Assembly: GCA_964371785.1 (NCBI GenBank)
Contig: CAYJOL010000005.1
Location: 62,001-126,000, forward strand
From: CAVQCT01 sp964371785
GTDB taxonomy: Bacteria > Zixibacteria > MSB-5A5 > GN15 > FEB-12
Reading direction: 5' to 3'
DNA: 64,000 bases
The notes beneath the pieces were generated by a model. The model did not search any database and had not been told where the DNA came from. It worked only from the letters and a program-made list of their open reading frames with translations. Position numbers and translations under genes: made by a program. This document shows positions 9,029-17,011 of this stretch, one piece after another (position 1 is the first letter of the stretch; each line of letters starts with the position of its first letter).

Positions 9029-9048
9029 AAAAGCAACGATTTTGTTGC
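9029..9048 (-). terminator. Weak terminator-like hairpin after proS
   Basis: Directly after the proS stop codon the minus strand reads GCAAC-AAAATC-GTTGC followed by TTTT. The stem is only 5 bp, so termination would be partial and some proS transcripts may read through into rimP. Confidence 0.4.
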
Positions 9049-10767
9049 CTAATTGAGCTGTTCCGCCAACGCTTTAACCGCATCGACCACATTGTCGATG
9101 GGTATCAGTTCGACCTCGGCCCGGCCCCGGGCCTTCATCTCTATCTTACCGTCTTTTAATGACTTATCGCCTATCGTCAGCCGGATCGGCAGACCGACCA
9201 GATCGGCGTCGTTAAACTTCACGCCGGCCCGCTCCGTCCGGTCATCCATCAGGACCTCGATTCCTGCTTTCGTAAGCTCGGCGTAGACCTTCTCGGCGGC
9301 CTCGACCTGAGCGATGCTATCCATGCTAATCGGAATCAATTCAACAAGATACGGAGCAATGCCTTTGGGCCAGATTATTCCCTTGTCGTCGTGGTATTTC
9401 TCTAACGCCGCCTGCGGAGTGCGGGTGATACCTATGCCGTATGACCCCATGAGAATCGGATGTTCTTCGCCGTTCGCATCGAGGAATTTGGCGCCCAGCG
9501 CATCGGAATACTTGGTCCCAAGCATAAACGTATTGCCGACCTCGATCCCGTTTTTGGCGGTGAGAGTGCCACCACAGTTCGGGCAACCGTCGCCAACCTT
9601 GGCGCGAGTGATGTCAACGACTTTGGTCGCTTTGAAGTCCCGGTCGATGTTCACATTCAAGGTATGCTTCTCTTTCTGGTTCGCGCCGACCACAAAGTTC
9701 TTCAGCTCGGTGACCATCGGGTCAACGTAAATCGGGATGTTCTTCAGCCCGACCGGCCCGGAGAAACCGACCGGCGAGCCGGTGAATTTCTGTATCTGCT
9801 CTGGTGTCGCCATCTCAAGCTCCACTGCACCGGTGGCATTCTTGAGCTTGATTTCGTTCACATCGCGGTCACCGCGGACCAGGGCCGCGACCGGTTTATC
9901 GTCCGCCATATAGAGCAGTGTTTTCACCAGGCGGGTGGCATCGACCTTAAGAAACGCCGTGACCTCTTCGATTGTCGCCGCCCCCGGCGTATCGACTGTC
10001 TGCATAGTCTTGAGTTCTGAAGCAATGGCCGGTTTGGCCGCGTCCTTGAAGACCGCGTTTTCGACATTGGCCGCATAGCCGCATTTCTCGCAGGTCATGA
10101 TGATTTCTTCGCCGGCATTCGTATCTACCAGAAGCATGAACTCGTGCGCCGCTTTGCCACCCATCGCGCCGGTGTCCGATTCGACCTTCTGGACATCGAG
10201 ACCGGCCCGTCGGAATATCGCGAAGTAGGCATCGACCATCTTCTGGTACGACACCACAAATGATTCCTCGGTAGCATCGAACGTGTACGCATCTTTCATT
10301 ATGAACTCACGTCCGCGCATCAGCCCGAATCGCGGCCGGATTTCATCGCGGAATTTCACCTGAATCTGGTACAAGTTGAGCGGGAGCTGACGGTAACTCT
10401 TCACCTCTCCCCTGATCAGCGTGGTCACCGTTTCTTCGTGCGTGCCGCAGAGCACCATCTCGTGGTCATGCCGGTCTTTCAGGCGCATTTGTTCCTTGCC
10501 GATTGTGTGGTATCGCCCGGATTCCTGCCAGACCTCGGCCGGACACAGCACCGACATGGTTATCTCCAACGCACCGGCGCGGTTCATTTCTTCACGGACG
10601 ATATTCGAGAACTTCTCGATCACCCGCTGCATCAGCGGCAGGTACAGGTAGATGCCCGATGCGAGTTTGCGGATATAGCCGCCACGGAGCAAGAGTTGAT
10701 GCGAAACCAGTTCAGCTTCGGACTGGTTCTGCCGGAGAGTCGGTATGTATGTTTGCGACCATCGCAT
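9049..10767 (-). CDS. proS: Prolyl-tRNA synthetase (bacterial type, with editing domain)
   Basis: Class II aminoacyl-tRNA synthetase that charges tRNA-Pro. The 572 residues match the bacterial form: N-terminal catalytic core with LASGIYLYLPLMQRV and KFRDEIRPRFGLMRGREFIM (motif 2), an inserted Ala-tRNA(Pro) editing domain around residues 230-390, a CPNC zinc-type pair near 400, motif 3 GSYGIGITRTPQAALEKY, and the C-terminal anticodon-binding domain. The ATG at 10767 has AAGGA about ten bases upstream. It is divergent from the tRNA-Arg gene. Confidence 0.96.
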   Translation of the reverse strand: MRWSQTYIPTLRQNQSEAELVSHQLLLRGGYIRKLASGIYLYLPLMQRVIEKFSNIVREEMNRAGALEITMSVLCPAEVWQESGRYHTIGKEQMRLKDRHDHEMVLCGTHEETVTTLIRGEVKSYRQLPLNLYQIQVKFRDEIRPRFGLMRGREFIMKDAYTFDATEESFVVSYQKMVDAYFAIFRRAGLDVQKVESDTGAMGGKAAHEFMLLVDTNAGEEIIMTCEKCGYAANVENAVFKDAAKPAIASELKTMQTVDTPGAATIEEVTAFLKVDATRLVKTLLYMADDKPVAALVRGDRDVNEIKLKNATGAVELEMATPEQIQKFTGSPVGFSGPVGLKNIPIYVDPMVTELKNFVVGANQKEKHTLNVNIDRDFKATKVVDITRAKVGDGCPNCGGTLTAKNGIEVGNTFMLGTKYSDALGAKFLDANGEEHPILMGSYGIGITRTPQAALEKYHDDKGIIWPKGIAPYLVELIPISMDSIAQVEAAEKVYAELTKAGIEVLMDDRTERAGVKFNDADLVGLPIRLTIGDKSLKDGKIEMKARGRAEVELIPIDNVVDAVKALAEQLN

Positions 10768-10905
10768 GGCTTTATTCCTTATCCTTCAGTGAATTATGTC
10801 AGGTTTCCGGCCCTGGGGACGGAATTGACTATAATAGTGAAATTATGGCGCAAAGCAACGAAAAAAGCGGCCAAGGGCTGTTCGCACCGGAAGTTAACAA
10901 AACAG

Positions 10906-10934
10906 TTGCTTTTGCCGGTCAGTTGCCTTATTAA
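10906..10934 (+). promoter_or_regulatory. Candidate promoter of tRNA-Arg
   Basis: TTGCTT, a 17-nt spacer, then TATTAA, ending about 28 nt before the mature tRNA 5' end. The match to the sigma-70 consensus is moderate (3/6 and 4/6), but position and spacing fit. Confidence 0.4.
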
Positions 10935-10962
10935 TCCAAAGCGCAGCAGCGCAACGCAGCTT

Positions 10963-11034
10963 GCCCCCGTGGTGTAACGGATAACGCGTCGGCCTCCGGA
11001 GCCGGAAATTCAGGTTCGATTCCTGACGGGGGTA
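10963..11034 (+). tRNA. tRNA-Arg, anticodon CCG
   Basis: A 72-nt cloverleaf reads through cleanly: acceptor GCCCCCG / CGGGGGT (first pair G-U), D stem GTGT / ACGC, anticodon stem TCGGC / GCCGG with loop CTCCGGA, T stem TCAGG / CCTGA with loop TTCGATT, discriminator A at 11034. The anticodon at 10996-10998 is CCG, decoding the CGG arginine codon. CCA is not encoded. The gene flanks an accessory segment, and tRNA genes are common integration sites. Confidence 0.93.
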
Positions 11035-11170
11035 TTTTGGTTATGAAAGGGGAAGCCGTCCGTATTAGGGGATTGCATACTAGAATGACCAAGTCCTAAT
11101 GACTCAATAGCTCAAGTTACGTCTCACGAATTGTGAAATTGACGGAGGTTCTTGGTGCAACAAATTCAGA

Positions 11171-11176
11171 AGGAGG
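11171..11176 (+). promoter_or_regulatory. Ribosome binding site that fixes the start of the 11184 gene
   Basis: A full AGGAGG lies 7 nt before the ATG at 11184. It rules out the upstream in-frame ATG at 11133, which has no such site. Confidence 0.8.
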
Positions 11177-11183
11177 CATAATT

Positions 11184-12347
11184 ATGGGGAAATTGAAGCT
11201 CTTTGATGACATCGAGAGAAGTGATACGGAACCAGCTCGTTATAATCATTCTCAGTTTGAGTACGTGAATACTACGAATCGAGAGCACTTCGTACAAGTT
11301 AGGCAAATTCTGGAATCATGGTTTGAGGATTACTCCCGGCTAAACGAACACGGAGCTCTAGATCTTCGCAATCGTTTCCGACTCTCCGATGACAGGCACC
11401 ACTACGGCGCCCTGACTGAACTCTACCTTCATCATCTGATTATACAAAACGGCTTCAATGCAAGCGCTCATCCTGATGTACCTGGAACAAAGTCGAAGCC
11501 AGAATTCTTTGCTCTTGTCAATGATTCGCCGATATTCGCAATCGAGGCGGTTACCGTACACAACAGTAATGAGCTTGCAAGACTGGATAGATTCGAAAGA
11601 GAAATCAAAGACGCAGTTGATCGAGTTGCTTCAGCTGACTTCCTTATATCTATCGAGATCCTTTCTAGAGATGACCAAAACCAACCGAAACTGAGTAGCA
11701 TCAGTAGTTTCCTTCAATCTAATGTCAGTAATCTTGATTATAACGCAGTATGTGCAGAGTATGAGAGGTCAGGCACCCTCCCAGACTGGGTTTGGAAGAG
11801 AGACAGTTGGCAAATCAGATTCACAGCTTCGCCCGTAACGCAAGAAGCGAGAGTTCGGCGAACTTCTCTATCACGGACAATAGGAGCATCGTTGTCACCG
11901 GTCACACTTGTGGACGTCGATCTTGCCATCAGAGACAACCTTCTTTCCAAAAGCAAGAAATACGGTGTGATGGAGTTGCCGTTCGTTATTGCTGTAAACG
12001 TTATCCGGGAAAGTCTATTCTGCGATGACGAGACAATGCTTGAAGTGCTCTATGGTAGGGAGCAGACAGTGGTGACCGTATCTGGAGGCAAGATCATTGA
12101 CTCCAAGCCGGAAAGAGATATGAATGGCGTATGGACAAAGCCAAACATCGGCTTGGTGAACAGACATGTAAGCGGTATTTTGGTGCTTTCCGGTCTGTCT
12201 TGTGCCACCATAGAATTAGCGAAACCTGTACTATGGCACCATCCAAAGGCTGATCATCCATTTGATACTAAGATACTAGATATTGAGCAAAGATTCATAG
12301 ACCCTGAAGACGGAAGACTTCATAGAATCGGTGGTAAGGCATCGTAA
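11184..12347 (+). CDS. Uncharacterised protein with a possible PD-(D/E)XK-like core; accessory gene beside tRNA-Arg
   Basis: I cannot name this 387-residue protein. It is cytoplasmic by appearance (no signal peptide or membrane segment). A segment with a conserved look, HHYGALTELYLHHLI, is followed about 30 residues later by KPEFFALV and then SPIFAIEAVTV. The order E, then (P)E/D-F, then a hydrophobic strand ending in E resembles a restriction-endonuclease-like fold, but the usual Lys of the E-x-K motif is replaced by Val, so catalysis is doubtful. The gene is on the opposite strand to its neighbours, visibly more AT-rich, uses many AGA/AGG-type arginine codons, and lies between a tRNA and a repeat element, all of which suggest horizontal acquisition. 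The start is set by AGGAGG seven bases before the ATG. Confidence 0.75.
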   Translation: MGKLKLFDDIERSDTEPARYNHSQFEYVNTTNREHFVQVRQILESWFEDYSRLNEHGALDLRNRFRLSDDRHHYGALTELYLHHLIIQNGFNASAHPDVPGTKSKPEFFALVNDSPIFAIEAVTVHNSNELARLDRFEREIKDAVDRVASADFLISIEILSRDDQNQPKLSSISSFLQSNVSNLDYNAVCAEYERSGTLPDWVWKRDSWQIRFTASPVTQEARVRRTSLSRTIGASLSPVTLVDVDLAIRDNLLSKSKKYGVMELPFVIAVNVIRESLFCDDETMLEVLYGREQTVVTVSGGKIIDSKPERDMNGVWTKPNIGLVNRHVSGILVLSGLSCATIELAKPVLWHHPKADHPFDTKILDIEQRFIDPEDGRLHRIGGKAS

Positions 12348-12390
12348 TTAGCTCTGGTCAATTTCGTCCTTAGAGATACTGCAGCAACCG

Positions 12391-12500
12391 TAGGTCAGGA
12401 GCCATGCGCTCCTGACATCGCAGATTTCACACTTTCCGGGCAGCGGACAAGTTCAGGACCCTGTCGAACGCTGCAGCGTTCTAGTTCGGATCCTGACCTA
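12391..12500. repeat. Composite inverted-repeat element (nested hairpins)
   Basis: The 110-bp block is bounded by TAGGTCAGGA (12391-12400) and its exact reverse complement TCCTGACCTA (12491-12500). Inside are a perfect 9-bp hairpin, GTCAGGAGC / GCTCCTGAC at 12394-12416, and a perfect 16-bp palindrome GAACGCTGCAGCGTTC at 12466-12481. A short direct repeat CCTACGAAGAC occurs at 12497-12507 and again at 12546-12556. The structure resembles a REP-like or other dispersed non-coding repeat. No reading frame is evident. Confidence 0.75.
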
Positions 12501-12580
12501 CGAAGACCGTTCTACGGACGAGGGCGAGCTCGAAGACGATACCGCCCTACGAAGACACCAGTCTCGAATACGATGCTTCG

Positions 12581-13570
12581 CTATTGTGCCAGGATCTTCT
12601 TTATCACACTGCTGTCGTTCGGTAAGAGATCGGCGGTGACGAGACGCGGGACCAGCTGGCGCCAGTTGTCGCCCGCGGCGAATACTTCTTTGAAAACCGG
12701 CAAAGATTTGTCAACTTGTCCGGCCGTCACCAGCGATGCCGCGTACCAAAACAGAATCTCCATATTGCCCGGATTAAGTTTCGATGCTGTCTGATATTCA
12801 TACGCGGCGCTGTCCCAGTTCTTCACGGCAATATATTCATCGCCGCGGTTCATGTGCTCATAAGCCCGATTGATATTTAAGAGGCGACGGAGTTCTTTGA
12901 GCGGTTCCGGGGAGTCATCGACCCGCAAATCGACCTTGCGGTCCACCCAGCTCTTTCCCGTCGGTTTCCCGCTCACAACGACCATGGCGGCCGATTGCTT
13001 CCCACGGATGTCCCCGCCCTGCCCCTGGGCTGCTTCGAGCGCGGCCATCATCCGCTCGGCCAGATCGCCTTTGGTGGTTTCAAATGCCCTAGCCATCGCA
13101 TCCCACACGGTGTTCTTCTCCATCAGATTGGCCTGGCATGAATAGTCCTTCCCAATATGCTGACCAAACTCGGCGATACACTTGCTTCCGGAGTGCGCGA
13201 CTACATTACCGTGCGTATCGATCATCGCCACCTGGCGGACGGCGTTATTCGAGTCGGCAGCCAGTAACCCCGCCAGAGCTTCCTTCGCACTCTTGCCTGC
13301 CCGCATCATGTCCAGACCAAGGGGACCATAGGATATCTCGGTCAGCGATTGCGTCGCCACCGCACCTACGCCCGCCTCCGCCCAGATAACATCGTTCACC
13401 TTAAACCAGTGCGACTGCACGGCCGCTCCAAACTCACCAGTTGCGGAGTCATAACAGACAATGGAGAATGTGTTGGCCATATCGGAGGCGGACAAAGCGA
13501 TACTGTCGGAGGCCAGAGCCCCGCCGGCGATAAACATGAGTAAAAATGCAGGAACCATGAACTTGCGCAT
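12581..13570 (-). CDS. Exported DUF1028 protein with C-terminal TPR-like region
   Basis: A 329-residue protein starting with a signal peptide (about 1-20, MRKFMVPAFLLMFIAGGALA). Residues 33-230 match DUF1028, a fold related to Ntn hydrolases of unknown activity: NTFSIVCYDSATGEFGAAVQ, VGAVATQSLTEISYGPLGL and GGDIRGKQSAAMVVVSG. The remaining ~95 residues have alternating helices, AYEHMNRGDEYIAVKNWDSA and YQTASKLNPGNMEILFWYAA, typical of tetratricopeptide repeats. DUF1028 proteins are often followed by such a peptidoglycan-binding-like or TPR extension. It is a single gene ending right beside the repeat element at 12391-12556. The substrate is unknown. Confidence 0.85.
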   Translation of the reverse strand: MRKFMVPAFLLMFIAGGALASDSIALSASDMANTFSIVCYDSATGEFGAAVQSHWFKVNDVIWAEAGVGAVATQSLTEISYGPLGLDMMRAGKSAKEALAGLLAADSNNAVRQVAMIDTHGNVVAHSGSKCIAEFGQHIGKDYSCQANLMEKNTVWDAMARAFETTKGDLAERMMAALEAAQGQGGDIRGKQSAAMVVVSGKPTGKSWVDRKVDLRVDDSPEPLKELRRLLNINRAYEHMNRGDEYIAVKNWDSAAYEYQTASKLNPGNMEILFWYAASLVTAGQVDKSLPVFKEVFAAGDNWRQLVPRLVTADLLPNDSSVIKKILAQ

Positions 13571-13643
13571 AAGAACCTTTATTTAGATTGATGTTAGATT
13601 TTGTGACATTGAATTATGCTTCCGAAGTTTGTTCGGCTTCACT

Positions 13644-13739
13644 CCCTCACCCCCGGCACCTCCCAAAAGGCAAGGATTGAAAGAACACCATCACGAGATC
13701 CTCTTTCCCTCTCCCTCTGGGAGAGGGTCAGGGTGAGGG
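13644..13739. repeat. Inverted-repeat element with CCCTCACCC ends
   Basis: CCCTCACCC at 13644-13652 is repeated inverted as GGGTGAGGG at 13731-13739. Next to the right end is a perfect 9-bp hairpin, CCCTCTCCC-TCT-GGGAGAGGG (13707-13727). This sequence style, a CT/GA-rich hairpin followed by GGGTGAGGG, is seen as a dispersed intergenic repeat in diverse bacteria. It fills most of the gap between the DUF1028 gene and the small membrane protein gene. Confidence 0.7.
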
Positions 13740-13757
13740 TAGTCAACGAGAGTCTAA

Positions 13758-14009
13758 TCAAATCAAATAAATGGCGGCGACAGCGAGCCAGATGATTATA
13801 GTCGAGATGAAACCGGCTTTGCGCCCGTTGCCGATATACAGAGCGATCGCCGAAAATATCAGCGCAATACCGACCCGGGCGGTCCAGCGATGAAGCTGTG
13901 TGACGTGATAAGCATCAGAGAGCAGGAGAATTCCTGAGAGCAGGAGGGAAAGATAGATCAGCCAGATCGCATCGTTCTTTGCCGTTGACGCGGATTTATC
14001 GTCGCCCAT
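13758..14009 (-). CDS. Small integral membrane protein, function unknown
   Basis: An 83-residue protein with three predicted membrane helices: about 17-33 (LIYLSLLLSGILLLSDA), 45-60 (GIALIFSAIALYIGN) and 65-82 (FISTIIIWLAVAAIYLI), after a short polar charged N terminus. No family was recognised. The ATG at 14009 lies 14 nt inside the end of the amidase gene, so it is the last gene of the cell-wall operon. The overlap and clean hydropathy support it being real. Confidence 0.7.
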   Translation of the reverse strand: MGDDKSASTAKNDAIWLIYLSLLLSGILLLSDAYHVTQLHRWTARVGIALIFSAIALYIGNGRKAGFISTIIIWLAVAAIYLI

Positions 14010-16008
14010 GGTCGTAGTCCTCGAAAAACGCCTCGATCCCTTTCGTTATCGCTTCAGCAATCTCTTCACGGAACTTGTCTGTCTTGAGCATCGCCTCCTG
14101 ATCGGGAAGGATCATGAAAGCGCACTCGACAAGCACGGCCGGATACTGAGTCGGCCGGTCAACCGCCAGGTTGCCGTAGTAGAGACCGTGATCCGGAAGT
14201 CCCGTGGCTTTAACTAACTCAGTTTGAATTCGTTTGGCAAGAGCAATTGAATGCGGGTGATAGTAAAAAGTGGCGGACCCGTTGTTAACGAAAGGATTGA
14301 TGCCGTCGGGCAAAGCATTGTTATGAATAGACACAAACAGGTCGGCGTCGTTGGCAACGGCGATTTTGGGTCGATCGTAAAGAGGGACATCGCTCGAATC
14401 ATACCTGGTCATGACAACCCGAGCTCCCCTTCGAGCAAGGTCCTCAGCCAGCTTCAGGGCGATCCCCAGATTAGCTTCGGCTTCGGTATAGCCGGTCGGT
14501 CCGATTGAGCCGGGGTCTCTGGAGTGTCCCGGGTCAACCACGATCACTTTGCCTTTGAGGCTCCCGACATCTTCAGGCGGCTTATTCAGCTGGAAGTAAA
14601 ACGTATTGCCGATGTAGTAGGCATCGTATCCCCAGATATCCTGCGTCAGCCGCATCTTGAATTCATACATCCCCTGTTCCGGCTGAGACCAGGTGGCAAG
14701 GTCGACCAGTGAGTCAGAGAAATCATATCGAATCCAATCGGTGCTCGTGGTCACACCAAAGAGCTGCACACGTATATTTCTCTCATCATCCTCAATCACG
14801 CGGAACGGCTGTTTGCCGGCGAGTGGAAACTCTACCAGAAGCCTGTCAGGATGGCTGTACAAACGGATAGAACTGAGAAACGAAACCGGTGGGAGAATTC
14901 CTTTTCCCATCGGCGCGACCGATACTTTTGCCGCCCAGGCAGTCTGATTACTGGCGAGTTGAAGTCGATACCAATCTCCCTCGGCACCGGTAGCCAGCGC
15001 TTCCGTTCCGACCGGTTGAAATATAGCGAAATACCCTCGCCGGGGAGCATAGCGGAGAATTTGTACAGAGTCAGTGAATTGAACGGCCATAGGAAAAATG
15101 GGGCTGTTCAAGCTCAGTTTGAAAGAACCGAACTTGGTTGCCCTAAAATTTTTCGGCAGATTGAGCAGTTCCACGATTCGGGACAGACTGTCAATCGGAG
15201 CGCCAGTCAACATTCGATAGAGAACTTCTTCGCTCGTCGGCGGGGCCAGAAAATATTTCACGACGACCGAGTCGCAACGAGCCGATGCGGGGACCTCAAA
15301 GAAGCCGGAGTAAACCCCGGCTATTTTCACGGAATCCGGAACCGCTCCGGCCCCAAATACCGCTTCGCCCCAGTATGGCTGAAACGCCGGCGGGTTTTCA
15401 GACATCGGGATAGAATCGGATACGCCCGGAATCTGAAACCATGCATGCCCCCCGGGTGTCCCGAGAAAACTTACTGCCAACAGGTCCCCGGTCTTTAGAA
15501 ACAACGGATTTCCTGGCGGACGGTATTCCTCAACAATTACCAGAGAGTCTTCCGGAGGAGTCGACAACGGCACCGGAACCTGTACCGAACGAATAAGCTC
15601 AAGTTTCCGCTTTACATCGGCAGGATTAACGTCTTCGATGCGACTGGTCGACTTGGACCCGCTGTATTTCTTCTTTTCCACGAGGATTGCGGTCAGTTGA
15701 AACTGAAAGGGACCGGGAGTTACAGGCAGGAAGGCGATAAATCCGCCACCCTCATGAACCGGGGTATATTCGCCGTCTATGAAAAGCTGATAACGGTACT
15801 TGTTGTCTTCCGGTGGCACATTGCCAATAATAAAGGCGGAGTCGGCCGAACCCAGTGTCTGAGCTTCCTTGGGATAGACCACTTTGATTTGCGCGTTCGG
15901 GTCGTTGAGGCTGTCCGGCGTGAGCCTGGTCGGTCCTGCGAGCGCGGATGATATCAGAAAGCAGACTGCCGCAACGAGTCTACTCAGAGAGATATTTTTC
16001 GACGACAT
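13996..16008 (-). CDS. Secreted N-acetylmuramoyl-L-alanine amidase (Amidase_3)
   Basis: Zn-dependent hydrolase that cuts the bond between MurNAc and L-Ala of the peptide stem. A signal peptide (about 1-25) precedes a long ~430-residue N-terminal region with beta-rich, SH3-like and AMIN-like character that may bind the wall. The catalytic domain is at about 455-665: VVDPGHSRDPGSIGPTG with the first His, TEAEANL with the Glu ligand, FVSIHNNAL with the second His, and the catalytic Glu in AVLVECAFM. The ATG at 16008 is preferred to the GTG one codon upstream. The gene overlaps the epimerase gene by 29 nt. Confidence 0.93.
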   Translation of the reverse strand: MSSKNISLSRLVAAVCFLISSALAGPTRLTPDSLNDPNAQIKVVYPKEAQTLGSADSAFIIGNVPPEDNKYRYQLFIDGEYTPVHEGGGFIAFLPVTPGPFQFQLTAILVEKKKYSGSKSTSRIEDVNPADVKRKLELIRSVQVPVPLSTPPEDSLVIVEEYRPPGNPLFLKTGDLLAVSFLGTPGGHAWFQIPGVSDSIPMSENPPAFQPYWGEAVFGAGAVPDSVKIAGVYSGFFEVPASARCDSVVVKYFLAPPTSEEVLYRMLTGAPIDSLSRIVELLNLPKNFRATKFGSFKLSLNSPIFPMAVQFTDSVQILRYAPRRGYFAIFQPVGTEALATGAEGDWYRLQLASNQTAWAAKVSVAPMGKGILPPVSFLSSIRLYSHPDRLLVEFPLAGKQPFRVIEDDERNIRVQLFGVTTSTDWIRYDFSDSLVDLATWSQPEQGMYEFKMRLTQDIWGYDAYYIGNTFYFQLNKPPEDVGSLKGKVIVVDPGHSRDPGSIGPTGYTEAEANLGIALKLAEDLARRGARVVMTRYDSSDVPLYDRPKIAVANDADLFVSIHNNALPDGINPFVNNGSATFYYHPHSIALAKRIQTELVKATGLPDHGLYYGNLAVDRPTQYPAVLVECAFMILPDQEAMLKTDKFREEIAEAITKGIEAFFEDYDHGRR

Positions 16009-17011
16009 CACGTTTTAATTTCGGGCCGCCGATTATCTCCCGGTCGACCTGAATTGACTCCTTGTCATAATTGATTCCGTTGGCAATGTCGCTCTCGAGC
16101 AACAACGGTCCATCGAGATCGTAATAATCCGCACGTGACGACAGATATACGGATTGTGCGATGCCGACTGAGGACTCCACCATACAGCCAAGCATCACCT
16201 TCTTATTATCTTCCCGCGCCTGGGAGGCCAGCTTTATCGCTTCAAGAATCCCCCCGCATTTTTCCATCTTGATATTGATGCCGTCGACAAAGTTCGCCAC
16301 GCTGGAATAATCTGCCAGCGTGTTCAGCCCTTCGTCGACTATCAACTGAACATCGCCCGCCTTCCCTTTCAAATGGGGCCACTCGGAGACAAACTCCACA
16401 TCGGTCGGTTGTTCGATGACTTTCACCCCTTTGCGGGACAGATGGAATATCATCTCCTCAGCTTTGGCACACGACCAGGCGCCGTTTGCATCCACTCGAA
16501 TTTCCTTATCTTTGAGCTTATCGAGTGCATCCAGAATCATCACGTCCTCTTCGTTACCCATTTTGATCTTGATGATGGGATATTCACAGTTCTCCAGAGC
16601 CCGAATCATCTCGTTCGGTTTATCGATGCTGATAGTCATTGAGCTCTTGATACCGACCGGTGAGCCGAGCTGAAGAATCTCCCAGGGATAGCGATGGGAT
16701 TCTCCAGACATGTAATGAAGTAACATGCCGACCAGTGCGGATTTGGAGATCGCGTTTATCTTATAGGTCCCGATTTCTTCAATCGTCTTGAGATCAATCT
16801 GCTTGTACTTGGCAATTCTCTTCAGTCCGGCCTTAAGGTCTTTTTCGATTTCTTCGGGCGTTGGACCATAATGCACCGAGCCGGAAGCTTCGCCGCTGTA
16901 TCGATTGTTCAGAACGGTTAAATAGATAGTTTTCGCATCAGTTTCGCCCTTGGAGACGACAAATTTGTGTTTGAGTGGCACCGTTACTTTTATCGTGGCA
17001 AAGTGCAGCAT
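15980..17011 (-). CDS. L-Ala-D/L-Glu (dipeptide) epimerase, enolase superfamily
   Basis: Converts L-Ala-D-Glu from peptidoglycan breakdown to L-Ala-L-Glu so that ordinary peptidases can use it. The 343 residues show the muconate-lactonizing/enolase barrel with its full catalytic set: KIKM lysine motif, VDANGAW Asp, IEQP Glu, VDEGL Asp as metal ligands, and INIKMEKCGG with the second catalytic Lys, followed by GCMVESSVG. GGAG lies six bases before the ATG. The gene is flanked by NlpC/P60 and amidase genes, which strongly supports the cell-wall dipeptide substrate. Other dipeptide specificities occur in the family. Confidence 0.88.
   Translation of the reverse strand: MLHFATIKVTVPLKHKFVVSKGETDAKTIYLTVLNNRYSGEASGSVHYGPTPEEIEKDLKAGLKRIAKYKQIDLKTIEEIGTYKINAISKSALVGMLLHYMSGESHRYPWEILQLGSPVGIKSSMTISIDKPNEMIRALENCEYPIIKIKMGNEEDVMILDALDKLKDKEIRVDANGAWSCAKAEEMIFHLSRKGVKVIEQPTDVEFVSEWPHLKGKAGDVQLIVDEGLNTLADYSSVANFVDGINIKMEKCGGILEAIKLASQAREDNKKVMLGCMVESSVGIAQSVYLSSRADYYDLDGPLLLESDIANGINYDKESIQVDREIIGGPKLKRDVVEKYLSE

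Noticed and set aside
10768..10962. Promoter of proS
   Set aside because: Boxes such as TTGCTT-16-TATTAT and a lone CATAAT can be drawn, but none is convincing enough to list.
12391..12556. Possible CRISPR-like or short tandem array
   Set aside because: Repeats are inverted and unequal, with no regular spacer length and no cas genes in the window.
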